64,000 nt of DNA from CAVRAZ01 sp963719135 (GCA_963719135.1 CAVRAZ010000011.1:186001-250000), one strand, 5' to 3'; shown: positions 53,289-62,144, numbered from the stretch's first letter. Numbers and translations: made by a program. The notes: generated from the letters alone by a model not told the origin.

Positions 53289-54839
53289 ATGGCCCGAGTA
53301 AGCGAACACCCGTTCAGGATTCCTGGCGGACTCATACTGGAACCCAACAAGGCGCAGTCGCTGACGCTGCCGGTGGTGCCGCTGCCGCTGCCGGAAATAC
53401 TCGTGGTCCCGCTGCACCAGCATATCGGCGAACCCGCCGAGCTGCACGTCAAGGTCGGCGACCGGGTCGACAAGGGCCAGTGCATGGCCTGCCCCCACGG
53501 CTACATCAGCGCCGCCGTGCACGCGCCGAGTTCGGGCGTCATTCTCGATATCGGCGACTATCCGGTGCCGCATCCCTCGGGGCTCAAGGCGCCCTGCGTC
53601 CGCATCGGAACCGACGGCGAGGAGCGCTGGCGCGAACGCAAACCGACCGAAGATCCGTTTGTCCTGAGCCCCGTGGAAATCCGCCAGCGCGTGCGCGAGG
53701 CTGGCATCGTCGGCCTGGGCGGCGCGGGTTTTCCGACATCGGTGAAGATGAGCCCGTCCGCGGACCACAAGGTCGACCTGCTGGTGATCAACGCGGTCGA
53801 ATGCGAACCCTACATCAGTTGCGACGAGGCGATGATGCAGTGCTGCCCCGAGCACGTCGTCAAAGGCGCGCTCATCATTCAGCACGCGCTGCACGCCGAA
53901 AACTGCGTCATCGGCATCGAGGACAACATGCCGGAGGCGGCGGAGGCGCTGGAGCAGGCCGTCGCCGCGCTGGCGCCGGAGCGCATGCGCGTCGTGCGGG
54001 TGCCCACGCTGTACCCGGCCGGCGGCGAGAAACAGTTGATCTACGCGCTGACCGGTGAGGAAGTGCCGAGCGACGGGCTGCCGATCGACATCGGCGTGGT
54101 CTGCCAGAACGCCGGCACGACGGTGGCGGTGTATCGTGCGATCCGCCACGACGAACCCCTCATATCGCGTTTCGTGACCGTCACCGGCGGCGGCGTCCAT
54201 ACGCCGCGCAACCTGGAAGTGCTGGTCGGAACGCCGATCGAACACCTGATCGAATTCTGCGGCGGCTACACGCCCGGCGTCGACCGCCTGCTCATGGGCG
54301 GCCCCATGATGGGTTTCGCGCTGACCAGCGACCGTCTGCCGGTGATCAAGACCACCAACTGCCTGCTGGCGACCACGCCGGCCGAAACGCCGGCGCCGCC
54401 GCCCGCGCTGCCGTGCATTCGCTGCGGCCTTTGCGCGGAGGTCTGTCCGGCCGGCCTGCTGCCGCAACAGCTCTACTGGCACGCGCACGCCAGGAACTTC
54501 GAGAAAGTGCAGGACTATTCACTGTTCGATTGCATCGAATGCGGCTGCTGCGCGCATGTCTGTCCAAGCCACATCCCGCTGGTACAGTACTATCGCTTCG
54601 CCAAGACCGAAATCCGCGACCAGGAAGCCCAGCGCCGCAAGGCCGAAGTCGCGCGCCAGCGCCACGAGTTCAGGGAGCTGCGCCTCGAACGCGAAAAGCG
54701 CGAACTGGCCGAAAAGCGCGCGCAGCACAAGTCGCCGCCTGAAAAAGCCGGCGACCCCGACGCCAAGAAAGCCGAGATACAGGCCGCGCTGGAGCGCGTC
54801 CGGGCCAAACAGGCGCGGCAGAACGAACGACAACCCTGA
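53289..54839 (+). CDS. rnfC: Electron transport complex subunit RsxC/RnfC
   Basis: Soluble subunit with NADH and FMN sites and two [4Fe-4S] clusters. ATG 53289 (MARVSEHPFRIPGGL) gives 516 residues; the open frame extends upstream into rnfB in another frame. Seen are the barrel-sandwich segment near 40-110, the NADH/FMN motif GIVGLGGAGFPTSVKM, NAVECEPYISCDEAMM, the SLBB-like region, and the clusters CIRCGLCAEVCP and CIECGCCAHVCP. The C-terminus is a charged coiled-coil tail rich in Arg, Glu and Lys (residues 445-516), as in E. coli RsxC but shorter. Confidence 0.94.
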   Translation: MARVSEHPFRIPGGLILEPNKAQSLTLPVVPLPLPEILVVPLHQHIGEPAELHVKVGDRVDKGQCMACPHGYISAAVHAPSSGVILDIGDYPVPHPSGLKAPCVRIGTDGEERWRERKPTEDPFVLSPVEIRQRVREAGIVGLGGAGFPTSVKMSPSADHKVDLLVINAVECEPYISCDEAMMQCCPEHVVKGALIIQHALHAENCVIGIEDNMPEAAEALEQAVAALAPERMRVVRVPTLYPAGGEKQLIYALTGEEVPSDGLPIDIGVVCQNAGTTVAVYRAIRHDEPLISRFVTVTGGGVHTPRNLEVLVGTPIEHLIEFCGGYTPGVDRLLMGGPMMGFALTSDRLPVIKTTNCLLATTPAETPAPPPALPCIRCGLCAEVCPAGLLPQQLYWHAHARNFEKVQDYSLFDCIECGCCAHVCPSHIPLVQYYRFAKTEIRDQEAQRRKAEVARQRHEFRELRLEREKRELAEKRAQHKSPPEKAGDPDAKKAEIQAALERVRAKQARQNERQP

Positions 54840-54857
54840 TGCGGAAGCCGGCAGACG

Positions 54858-55892
54858 ATGGATTTCCCAACCTACAGTTCTCCGCACCTGCCGCTGAACC
54901 AGCAGGTGTCGACGATCATGCGCGACGTCATCCTCGCGCTGCTGCCCGGCGCGGCCTGCATGGCCTGGTTCTTCGGCTGGGGCGTCATCGTCAACCTGCT
55001 GGTGGCGGGGTCCACGGCGGTCGCCGCCGAAGCGGCGATGCTGAAACTGCGCGGCCGCCCGGTCGCGGCGACGCTGGCCGATCACAGCGCCCTGCTCACC
55101 GGCCTGCTGCTGGGACTGTGCCTGGCGCCGCTGGCGTCCTGGTGGATTCCGGTGATCGGCGCCCTGACCGCCATCGTCGTCGCCAAGCAGCTCTACGGCG
55201 GACTCGGTTACAACCCGTTCAATCCGGCAATGGTCGGCTACGTCGTGCTGATCCTGTCCTTTCCGTTTCAGATGACGCTCTGGCCGGCGCCGCACGGCTT
55301 GGAGCACGCATCGCTGTCGCTCGCCGACACCCTGTCGCTGATCTTCACCGGCGCGCCGCCGGCCGGCCTGACGCTGGACGCCATCACCATGGCGACGCCG
55401 CTGGACAGCGTCAAGACCGGCTTCAGCGTGTTCGACACCTGGAGCGAGATCACCGCCGGCCCGCTGTTCGGCCTCATCGGCGGCAGGGGCTGGGAATGGA
55501 TCAACCTCGCCTACCTTGCGGGCGGCCTCTGGCTGATCCGCCGGCGCGTCATCCAGTGGCACATCCCGGCGGCCGTCATCGGGTCGCTGTTCGTGCTGTC
55601 CAACCCGTTCTTCGCCGCGGACTCCGACGGCTACGCCTCGCCGGTTTTCCATTTGCTGAGCGGCGCGACCATGCTCGGTGCGTTCTTCATCGCCACCGAT
55701 CCCGTGTCCGCGGCCACCACGCCCAAAGGCAGGCTCTGGTACGGCGCCGGCATCGGCACGCTGGTCTACATCATCCGCACCTGGGGCGGCTATCCGGACG
55801 GCTTCGCGTTCGCCGTATTGCTCATGAACATGGCCGCGCCGACCATCGACTACTACACCCGGCCGCGCGTGTTCGGGCACAAGGACGGGTGA
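54858..55892 (+). CDS. rnfD: Electron transport complex subunit RsxD/RnfD
   Basis: NqrB-like membrane subunit of the Rnf complex with covalently bound FMN. The 344-residue protein has about ten helices and the motif DAITMATPLDSVK, the place where RnfD carries FMN on a Thr. Family blocks are GGLGYNPFNPAMVGYV, WEWINLAYLAGGL and FFIATDPVSAATTPKGR. It starts 18 bases after rnfC and is followed after one base by rnfG. Confidence 0.93.
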   Translation: MDFPTYSSPHLPLNQQVSTIMRDVILALLPGAACMAWFFGWGVIVNLLVAGSTAVAAEAAMLKLRGRPVAATLADHSALLTGLLLGLCLAPLASWWIPVIGALTAIVVAKQLYGGLGYNPFNPAMVGYVVLILSFPFQMTLWPAPHGLEHASLSLADTLSLIFTGAPPAGLTLDAITMATPLDSVKTGFSVFDTWSEITAGPLFGLIGGRGWEWINLAYLAGGLWLIRRRVIQWHIPAAVIGSLFVLSNPFFAADSDGYASPVFHLLSGATMLGAFFIATDPVSAATTPKGRLWYGAGIGTLVYIIRTWGGYPDGFAFAVLLMNMAAPTIDYYTRPRVFGHKDG

Positions 55893-55893
55893 C

Positions 55894-56526
55894 TTGACCT
55901 ACCGCAGCGCGCCCCTGTCGGCCCTGTTCCTGTTCCTGTTCGCGGTCGTCGGCGTGGCGGTGGTCGCCTTCACCTACGATCGCACCGCGGAACGCATCGC
56001 CTACAACGAGAAGGCGTCGCTGCTGCGCAGCATCAACGAGCTGGTTCCCGCGGAGCGCTACGACAACGACATCTTCAACGATGTCGTTGGCGAACGGAAC
56101 GAGGCAATGCTCGGTTCGCCCGACCCGGTGCCGGTGTACCGCGCCCGCGAGGACGGCAAGCCGGTGGCCGCCGTGTTCGCCGCGATCGCACCCGACGGCT
56201 ACAACGGCCGCATCAAGCTGCTGGTGGGCGTCAACGCCGACGGAACGCTGGCCGGCGTGCGCGTCGTGGCCCACCACGAAACGCCCGGACTCGGCGACGG
56301 CATCGAGATCGAGCGCTCGAACTGGATTCGCGAATTCGACGGCCGCTCGCTGAACGATCCCGACGAGAAGCACTGGAAAGTGAAGCGCGACGGCGGCGTG
56401 TTCGACCAGTTCACCGGGGCCACCATCACGCCGCGCGCGGTCGTGAAGGCCGTCCACAACGTTTTGCTATACTTCAGCCTGCACAGGGATTCCCTGTTCG
56501 AACAGGCGCCGGAGAAAACCCCATGA
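55894..56526 (+). CDS. rnfG: Electron transport complex subunit RsxG/RnfG
   Basis: Periplasm-facing subunit with one N-terminal helix and an FMN-binding domain. The TTG start at 55894 gives 210 residues beginning MTYRSAPLSALFLFLFAVV. The covalent FMN site is the Thr in FTGATITPRAVVKAV near the C-terminus; HETPGLGDGIEIERSNWI is another family mark. It overlaps the rnfE start by four bases (ATGA). Confidence 0.92.
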   Translation: MTYRSAPLSALFLFLFAVVGVAVVAFTYDRTAERIAYNEKASLLRSINELVPAERYDNDIFNDVVGERNEAMLGSPDPVPVYRAREDGKPVAAVFAAIAPDGYNGRIKLLVGVNADGTLAGVRVVAHHETPGLGDGIEIERSNWIREFDGRSLNDPDEKHWKVKRDGGVFDQFTGATITPRAVVKAVHNVLLYFSLHRDSLFEQAPEKTP

Positions 56527-57215
56527 GCACGCCCATCGCCTACCGCAGGATCGTCGCCGACGGCCTCTGGTACAACAACACCGGCCTGGTGCAGCTTCTG
56601 GGTCTCTGTCCGCTGATGGCGGTGACCAACACCGTCGTCAACGGTCTCGGCCTGGGCCTGGCCACCACCCTGACCCTGGTGGCGTCGAACAGCATCGTGT
56701 CGCTGATCCGCGGCTGGGTGCGGCCGGAAGTGCGTATTCCGGTGTTCGTGCTGGTCATCGCGTCGGTCGTGACCGCCATCGAACTCGCCATGAACGCCTG
56801 GTTTCACGAACTCTACAAGATCCTCGGCATCTTCATTCCGCTGATCGTCACCAACTGCTGCATCATCGGCCGCGCCGAGGCCTTCGCGTCGAAACAGCCG
56901 CCGGGCAAGGCGTTCGTCGACGGGCTCAGCATCGGCGCGGGATTTCTGCTGGTGCTGGTGGCGCTGGGCGCCATGCGCGAAATCGTCGGCAAGGGCACAC
57001 TGTTCGCGCAGGCCAACCTGATGTTCGGTGAGTGGGGGCATTCGCTGACGTTCACCCTGTCGGATCACTATGGCGGGTTTCTCATCGCGGCGCTGCCGCC
57101 CGGCGCCTTCATGGGCCTCGGCCTGCTGATCGCGCTGAAGAACCTGATCGACCGGCGCCAGGCCGAGCGCAGCGCGCTGGTCGGTGCGCCCGGAACGGCG
57201 GAGGCGGCCACCTGA
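56523..57215 (+). CDS. rnfE: Electron transport complex subunit RsxE/RnfE
   Basis: NqrD-like membrane subunit, paired with RnfA around the membrane iron-sulfur cluster. The 230-residue protein has six helices; Cys-containing motifs are LGLCPLMAVTNTVVNGLG and FIPLIVTNCCIIGRAEAF, mirroring those of RnfA in the opposite topology. The C-terminal tail ends in a flexible AQR-rich segment. nth follows 31 bases later, the arrangement that is common in gammaproteobacteria. Confidence 0.94.
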   Translation: MSTPIAYRRIVADGLWYNNTGLVQLLGLCPLMAVTNTVVNGLGLGLATTLTLVASNSIVSLIRGWVRPEVRIPVFVLVIASVVTAIELAMNAWFHELYKILGIFIPLIVTNCCIIGRAEAFASKQPPGKAFVDGLSIGAGFLLVLVALGAMREIVGKGTLFAQANLMFGEWGHSLTFTLSDHYGGFLIAALPPGAFMGLGLLIALKNLIDRRQAERSALVGAPGTAEAAT

Positions 57216-57246
57216 CCGGCGCGCAGCCCGGTTCCGACGCCAGCGC

Positions 57247-57897
57247 ATGAACCGGCGGAAACGCGTCGAAATCTTCTCGCGGCTGCGCACTGCGAATCCG
57301 AAACCGACCACGGAACTCGAATACGGCAACCACTTCCAGCTCCTGATCGCCGTGATCCTTTCGGCGCAGGCGACCGACGTCAGCGTCAACAAGGCCACGG
57401 CCGGCCTGTTCAGGACCGTGCGGACACCGGCCGCACTGCTGGCGCTGGGCGAACGCGGCCTCAAGGCGCACATCAGAACCATCGGTCTTCACAACAGCAA
57501 GGCCAAGAACATCATGAAGACCTGCGCGCTGCTCGAGGAGCGGCACGGCGGGAAAGTACCCGATGACCGCGCCGCGCTCGAGGCGCTGCCCGGCGTCGGC
57601 CGCAAGACCGCCAACGTGATTCTGAACACCGCCTTCGGTCAGCCGACCATCGCGGTCGACACGCATATCTTCCGCGTCGCCAACCGCACCGGCATCGCAC
57701 CCGGCAAGACCGTGCGCCAGGTCGAGGACCGGCTCGCGCGCCTCATACCCGACGAGTTCCAGCACGACGCCCACCACTGGCTGATTCTCCACGGCCGCTA
57801 CGTCTGCACGGCGCGCAAGCCGCGCTGCGGCGACTGCGTCATCGCCGATCTCTGCGAATACCGGCACAAGACGCCGGCGCCGGCTGACGCCGCCTGA
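57247..57897 (+). CDS. nth: Endonuclease III
   Basis: Base-excision repair glycosylase and AP lyase for oxidised pyrimidines. ATG 57247 (MNRRKRVEIFSRL) gives 216 residues. The helix-hairpin-helix LPGVGRKTANVIL carries the catalytic Lys, followed by VDTHIFRVANR with the catalytic Asp. The [4Fe-4S] loop C-x6-C-x2-C-x5-C reads CTARKPRCGDCVIADLC. Everything is conserved. It ends the rnf-nth operon; the next 279 bases carry no gene. Confidence 0.95.
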   Translation: MNRRKRVEIFSRLRTANPKPTTELEYGNHFQLLIAVILSAQATDVSVNKATAGLFRTVRTPAALLALGERGLKAHIRTIGLHNSKAKNIMKTCALLEERHGGKVPDDRAALEALPGVGRKTANVILNTAFGQPTIAVDTHIFRVANRTGIAPGKTVRQVEDRLARLIPDEFQHDAHHWLILHGRYVCTARKPRCGDCVIADLCEYRHKTPAPADAA

Positions 57898-58176
57898 CGC
57901 GCGGACGGTGCGTTTGCGTCGGCTTGACACGCACAGACAGGCCTCATGCCGGGGTGCGGCCGGGCACGAGACGGCCCTTGGGTGACACGTCGTCGCCGCC
58001 CGCCAGCGTGACAGGCTGCTGACAGCCGTCCGGCGAGTGCAAGGCAAGGCGGACACCGGCCGCACCTGAACCTCGCGCGGCGATGCACATTGCCGCATCC
58101 GGCCGCGTGAAGCCTTTTCGACAGCCTGCTACACTGGCGGTCCGTCGCCTTCAACAACAACGGGGGGTACCCACCG

Positions 58177-58674
58177 ATGAACCTCGACAGTTTCAGCGGC
58201 ATGATCATCCTGCTCGCGCTGGTCCTGACCGGCGTCTGGCTCTACCTGCTGAACCGCGACCGCCAAAGGATGCAGGTGCAGATCCATGAACTCGCCCGCC
58301 AGCACTCGCTGTTCAATACGAGCGATGACGCGCGCCTGCTGTGCCGCGCGATTCAGCGGGTGCGTCCCAATGCCCACCCGACCCTCGACTACGTCATTGC
58401 CACGGACGACAAACAATCCGCCTACCTCGCCGAGTGGCGCTCGCAACTCCCGCGCCCCACCGACCAGGAGATTGCCGCGTCCCTCACGTCGGTCAACGCC
58501 GACGATGCCAGCGGCGGTTACGCGGCGCGGCGCCGGGCGGAATACCCGAGCGTCGGCGACCAGTTCGATGCGGCCTACAAGGCGCGCCAGGGCCACCCCA
58601 GCGAGCAGCAGGAAATCGATCGCCGGATCGCCGAGGTCAAGAGCAAGTATGTCAAGCCGGACGTATGCCTCTAG
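58177..58674 (+). CDS. Membrane-anchored protein with phage-tail-like motif, unknown
   Basis: A 165-residue protein with one N-terminal helix (GMIILLALVLTGVWLYLL) and a cytoplasmic remainder. The first half is helical (NRDRQRMQVQIHELARQHSL, DDARLLCRAIQRV). The second half contains AEYPSVGDQFDAAYKARQGH followed by a helix (EIDRRIAEVKSKY). This YPxxGDQxDAxYK...I..VK.KY pattern is well known from phage tail-assembly chaperones. Here there is no phage context, so it may be a domestic use of the motif. Start ATG 58177 after GGGGGG. Function unknown. Confidence 0.6.
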   Translation: MNLDSFSGMIILLALVLTGVWLYLLNRDRQRMQVQIHELARQHSLFNTSDDARLLCRAIQRVRPNAHPTLDYVIATDDKQSAYLAEWRSQLPRPTDQEIAASLTSVNADDASGGYAARRRAEYPSVGDQFDAAYKARQGHPSEQQEIDRRIAEVKSKYVKPDVCL

Positions 58675-58725
58675 GCATCGCCCGCCACTGTCCCGCCCGG
58701 CCGATGCTCGGCCGGACGCCCCCGC

Positions 58726-59163
58726 ATGAGCCTGTCGTTCGGCCAGGACCGCGACGGCATGCGCCGGTACTACTGCCGCGCGTGGGCCCGCTTTCGCGCC
58801 GGCCGGCCGCTCGAACCGCTGGAATCGCAACTGATCGCGGTCATCCGCGTCCATCCCGAATATCAGGGTCTGCTGGACGACGAAACCGCAGCCTGTGCCT
58901 GGGAAGCCGAAGCGGTCGGCGGCGAAACCAACCCCTTTCTGCACATGAGCATGCACCTTGCGCTGCACGAACAGGTGGGCACCGACCGACCGCAAGGCAT
59001 CAAGGCGCTTTATGAGTCGCTGGCGGCCCGAGCGGGCGACGTGCACGCACTGGAACATCGGATGATGGAGTGCCTGGGCCGCGCGCTCTGGGACGCTCAA
59101 CGCGGCGCCGCGCCCCCCGACGAGCGCGCCTACCTCGAGTGCCTGCGCCGTCTGGCCGGCTGA
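58726..59163 (+). CDS. DUF1841 family protein
   Basis: A 145-residue cytoplasmic protein of the DUF1841 family, conserved in beta- and gammaproteobacteria with unknown function. Recognised by RYYCRAWARFRAGRPLEPLE, AVIRVHPEYQGLLDD and NPFLHMSMHLALHEQVGTDRP (a His-rich helix that could bind metal: HMSMHLALHEQ), followed by HALEHRMMECLGRALWDAQR. In many genomes it also lies close to nth or rnf. It ends 148 bases before the metallophore precursor and is probably in a separate transcript. Confidence 0.88.
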   Translation: MSLSFGQDRDGMRRYYCRAWARFRAGRPLEPLESQLIAVIRVHPEYQGLLDDETAACAWEAEAVGGETNPFLHMSMHLALHEQVGTDRPQGIKALYESLAARAGDVHALEHRMMECLGRALWDAQRGAAPPDERAYLECLRRLAG

Positions 59164-59310
59164 AGCGGACGCCGGTGGATCGGTCGAGGCACGCGAGCGA
59201 TCGAGAAACTTTCCGCGCGACCGTCTGTCGTAATGGCAGCGGGTGCAGGCGACCCGGTGTCCAGCCATTGTTCCACGCTTACCCCAACCCTGCCCGAGGA
59301 GGCATCGATA

Positions 59311-59725
59311 ATGTCAAACAATTCGTTCAGGAAACCCCTTGTCGTCGCGCTCGGCGCGGCCTTCGTCGGCTCGATGGCCGGCGCGACCCTGGCGAACGCC
59401 GCCGACAACCCGTTCGCCATGAGCGCGCTGTCCGGCGGCTACCGGGTCGCCGATGCCGCGGAAGGCAAGTGCGGCGGCAACATGAGATCAGGAAGGCAAG
59501 TGCGGCGGCAACATGAAGATGCAGGAAGGCAAATGCGGCATGATGATGATGGATACCAACAATGACGGCAAGGTCAGCAAGGAAGAGTTCATGGCCCGCC
59601 ACGAAGCGATGTTTTCGAAGATGGACGCGAACGGCGACGGCGTCGTCGACGCCGACGAAATGAAGGCGATGCAGGACAAGTGCCGCAACAACATGAAGGA
59701 AGGCAGGTGCGGCGGCATGCTGTAG
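59311..59725 (+). CDS. EF-hand metallophore precursor with EGKCG motifs, frameshifted
   Basis: Precursor of a ribosomal, post-translationally modified copper-binding peptide of the HvfA/bufferin kind. ATG 59311 has a strong ribosome binding site (GAGGAGG). The signal peptide (KPLVVALGAAFVGSMAGATLANA) is followed by a Gly/Ser linker, then three EGKCG repeats (59461, 59492 and 59525 region), two canonical EF-hand loops (DTNNDGKVSKEE and DANGDGVVDADE) and a final EGRCGGML. The first repeat unit lacks two bases at about 59485-59488 (AGAT where AAGATG would keep frame). With them restored the protein would have about 138 residues. In known systems the MNIO enzyme modifies the Cys of EGKCG. The neighbours fit this role. 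Confidence 0.78.
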
Positions 59726-59735
59726 GCCGGCGGCC

Positions 59736-60593
59736 GTGAACAACGCCTTGCAGTATCCGGTGCAAGGCGCCGGCCTCGGTCTGCGGCGGACCCTGATGGG
59801 TCCGCTTGCCGACCGCCGCCCCGAACGGATCGGCTTCTATGAACTCGCACCGGAGAACTGGATCGGCGTCGGCGGCGCCTGGGGCAGGCGTTTGCGTGCC
59901 TTCACCGAACGCCATCCCTTCGTCTGCCACGGACTGTCGCTCTCCGTCGGCGGCCCGTCGCCGCTGGACGAACCCTTCCTGCAGCGGGTGAAGCGCTTCC
60001 TCGATGCGCACGCAATCCGCGCGTACACCGAGCACCTCAGCTATTGCGCCGACGACGGACATCTCTACGACCTCATGCCGATTCCCTTCACCGAGGAAGC
60101 GGTTCACCACGCCGCGCGGCGCATCCGCTGCGTGCAGGACATTCTCGAACGGCGCATCGCGCTGGAAAACGTTTCCTACTACGCCGCGCCCGGCAAACGC
60201 ATGGAGGAGATCGATTTCATCAACGCCGTGCTGGAGGAAGCCGACTGCGACCTGCTGCTGGACGTCAACAACATCTACGTCAACAGCGTCAATCACGGGT
60301 ATGACGCGGCAGCGTTTCTGACCGCGCTGCCGGCCGAACGCATTGTCTATTTCCATATCGCCGGCCACTACAAGGAGGCCGAGGACCTGATCGTCGACAC
60401 CCACGCTGCGGACATCGTCGACCCGGTCTGGGATCTGCTGGAAAAGGCCTACGCGCAATTCGGCGTGGTGCCGACCCTGCTGGAGCGCGACTTCAACATT
60501 CCCCCGCTGCCGGCGTTGTTGACCGAAATCGATCGCATCGATCGCCTGCAGCAGGCGTGGAGGCGGAACGATGAACGGCGCAGCGTCCGATAA
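59736..60593 (+). CDS. MNIO-family (DUF692) peptide maturase, HvfB/BufB type
   Basis: Multinuclear non-haem iron enzyme predicted to oxidise Cys residues of the precursor encoded 10 bases upstream, giving thiooxazole or oxazolone/thioamide groups. The 285-residue TIM-barrel protein shows DUF692 metal and core motifs: GLGLRR at the start, FYELAPENWIGVGG, HGLSLSVGGPSPLD, YTEHLSYCADDGHLYDLMPI, ALENVSYYAAPG, LLLDVNNIYVNSVNHG, IVYFHIAGHY, DTHAADIVDPVW and LLERDFNIPP. GTG 59736 is used. Its last 23 bases overlap the next gene. Family members such as MbnB and TglH act on related Cys peptides, but the genetic context here points to HvfB/BufB. Confidence 0.88.
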   Translation: MNNALQYPVQGAGLGLRRTLMGPLADRRPERIGFYELAPENWIGVGGAWGRRLRAFTERHPFVCHGLSLSVGGPSPLDEPFLQRVKRFLDAHAIRAYTEHLSYCADDGHLYDLMPIPFTEEAVHHAARRIRCVQDILERRIALENVSYYAAPGKRMEEIDFINAVLEEADCDLLLDVNNIYVNSVNHGYDAAAFLTALPAERIVYFHIAGHYKEAEDLIVDTHAADIVDPVWDLLEKAYAQFGVVPTLLERDFNIPPLPALLTEIDRIDRLQQAWRRNDERRSVR

Positions 60594-61350
60594 ACGGGGC
60601 CTGCCCGGGTTCATGCGCACCCAGTACGCGTTCGCCGCCCATATCCGCGATCCGGGCGGCGCCCCGCTTCCGGCCGACGTCGAAGACCGGCGCATGGCGA
60701 TCTACCGCGACCTGTTTTTCAACAACGTCGAAGGTTTTCTCAGCGCCACGTTTCCGGTGCTCAAACAGGTGCTGGGCGACGCGGACTGGCAGCGCATGGC
60801 GCGCGGTTTCTTCGCCGATCACCGCTGCCGCTCGCCGCTGTTTCTGGAGATTCCCCGCGAATTCCTGACCTGGCTCGAACAGGAACGCCCCGACGATGAA
60901 CGGGACCCGCCGTTCCTGCGCGAGCTGGCGCACTACGAATGGGTCGAGCTGGCGCTGTCGGTCTGTGAAACCGACGCTCGGCCCTGCGACCCGGACGCGG
61001 ACTTGCTGGCGAGCCGGCCGGTCCTGGCAAACACGGCCTGGCCCTTCGCGTACCGGTTTCCGGTGCACAGGATCGGACCGGATTTCAAGCCTGCGGCGCC
61101 ACCCGTCGAGCCGACCTACCTGCTCGTCTACCGCGACCCCGATGACGCAGTCGGCTTCATTGCATTGAACGCCGTCAGCGCGCGCCTGTTCGGCCTGCTT
61201 CAGGAATCGGGCGAGCACAGCGGTCGCGCGATTCTGGAGCGCATCGCCAGTGAGCTGAATCACCCCGACCCCGCTGTCGTCGTCGCGGGCGGACTGGGTA
61301 TACTCCGCGCGTGGCGCGCCAGGGGCATCGTGCTGGGCGGAAACGCCTGA
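60571..61350 (+). CDS. DUF2063 peptide-maturation partner, HvfC/BufC type
   Basis: Partner protein of the MNIO maturase, thought to bind the precursor and present it. The 259-residue protein starts at ATG 60571 inside the end of the maturase gene. The N-terminal DUF2063 domain is clear (QYAFAAHIRDP, RRMAIYRDLFFNNVEGFLSATFPVLKQVLG, FLEIPREFLTWLE, ELAHYEWVELALSV). The C-terminal part has YLLVYRDPDDAVGFIALN and a winged-helix-like end. Older databases call it a putative DNA-binding protein, but the context with an EGKCG precursor makes the maturation role more likely. Confidence 0.85.
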   Translation: MNGAASDKRGLPGFMRTQYAFAAHIRDPGGAPLPADVEDRRMAIYRDLFFNNVEGFLSATFPVLKQVLGDADWQRMARGFFADHRCRSPLFLEIPREFLTWLEQERPDDERDPPFLRELAHYEWVELALSVCETDARPCDPDADLLASRPVLANTAWPFAYRFPVHRIGPDFKPAAPPVEPTYLLVYRDPDDAVGFIALNAVSARLFGLLQESGEHSGRAILERIASELNHPDPAVVVAGGLGILRAWRARGIVLGGNA

Positions 61351-61520
61351 TCGAGTCCGCCGGAGGGCATGCCGTGCCGCGCGCACCCGGCCAGAGCGCC
61401 CCGCCGCCGACCGACACCGGACCCTGCCGCCCGGCGCGCAGCACAGCGGTCCGCGCCGCCGTCCGGTAGAATTCAGCGGACACACCCGAACCACACACGC
61501 AAGTAACAGGAGTGCCGACT

Positions 61521-62132
61521 ATGGAATTGTTCACCGGACTGCAGCGATTGCTCGATGCAACCCGTGCCCTGGATTTCCTCGCCCCACTCGCGATCCGCCT
61601 CTACCTGGCGCCGATCTTCTGGATGTCCGGGACCAAGAAACTCGCCGATATACCGGGCACCATCGCGTGGTTCGGCAATACCGACTGGGGACTCGGACTG
61701 CCCTACCCGGAATACCTGGCGTGGGCCGCGACAATGACCGAGATCGGCGGCGCGATCCTGCTGGTGATCGGGCTGGCGGTGCGCTGGGTGTCGCTTCCCC
61801 TGATGGTCGTCACGGCGGTCGCCGCGGTGACCGTGCATCTGCAGAACGGCTGGCTGGCGATCGCCGAAGGCAGCGGCTTTTTCGCCACCGATCGCACCCG
61901 CGGCGCCATTGAGCGCCTGGCCCAGGCCAAGGCGATACTGCAGCAGCACGGCAACTACCAGTGGCTGACCGAGAACGGCAACTTCGTCGTGCTCAACAAC
62001 GGCGTCGAATTCGCGGCCACCTATTTCATCATGCTGCTGGTGCTGTTCTTCCTCGGCGCCGGCCGCTACTGCAGCATCGATTACTGGACCCGCCGCGCGC
62101 TCATGCCGTACGACGAGCGTTACGGAGTCTGA
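61521..62132 (+). CDS. DoxX-family membrane protein, HvfX type
   Basis: Four-helix inner-membrane protein of 203 residues, DoxX family, as found in HvfABCX clusters where it is linked with copper handling or peptide maturation. ATG 61521 has AGGAG eight bases before; an upstream in-frame ATG at 61512 is less likely. Core features: LAIRLYLAPIFWMSGTKKL, a periplasmic loop IAWFGNTDWGLGLPYPEYL, TEIGGAILLVIGLAVRW and AATYFIMLLVLFFLGAGRYCSIDYW. A 170-base gap separates it from the DUF2063 gene. The copper ATPase gene starts 12 bases after its stop. Confidence 0.85.
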   Translation: MELFTGLQRLLDATRALDFLAPLAIRLYLAPIFWMSGTKKLADIPGTIAWFGNTDWGLGLPYPEYLAWAATMTEIGGAILLVIGLAVRWVSLPLMVVTAVAAVTVHLQNGWLAIAEGSGFFATDRTRGAIERLAQAKAILQQHGNYQWLTENGNFVVLNNGVEFAATYFIMLLVLFFLGAGRYCSIDYWTRRALMPYDERYGV

Positions 62133-62144
62133 CGGACGCGCGCC

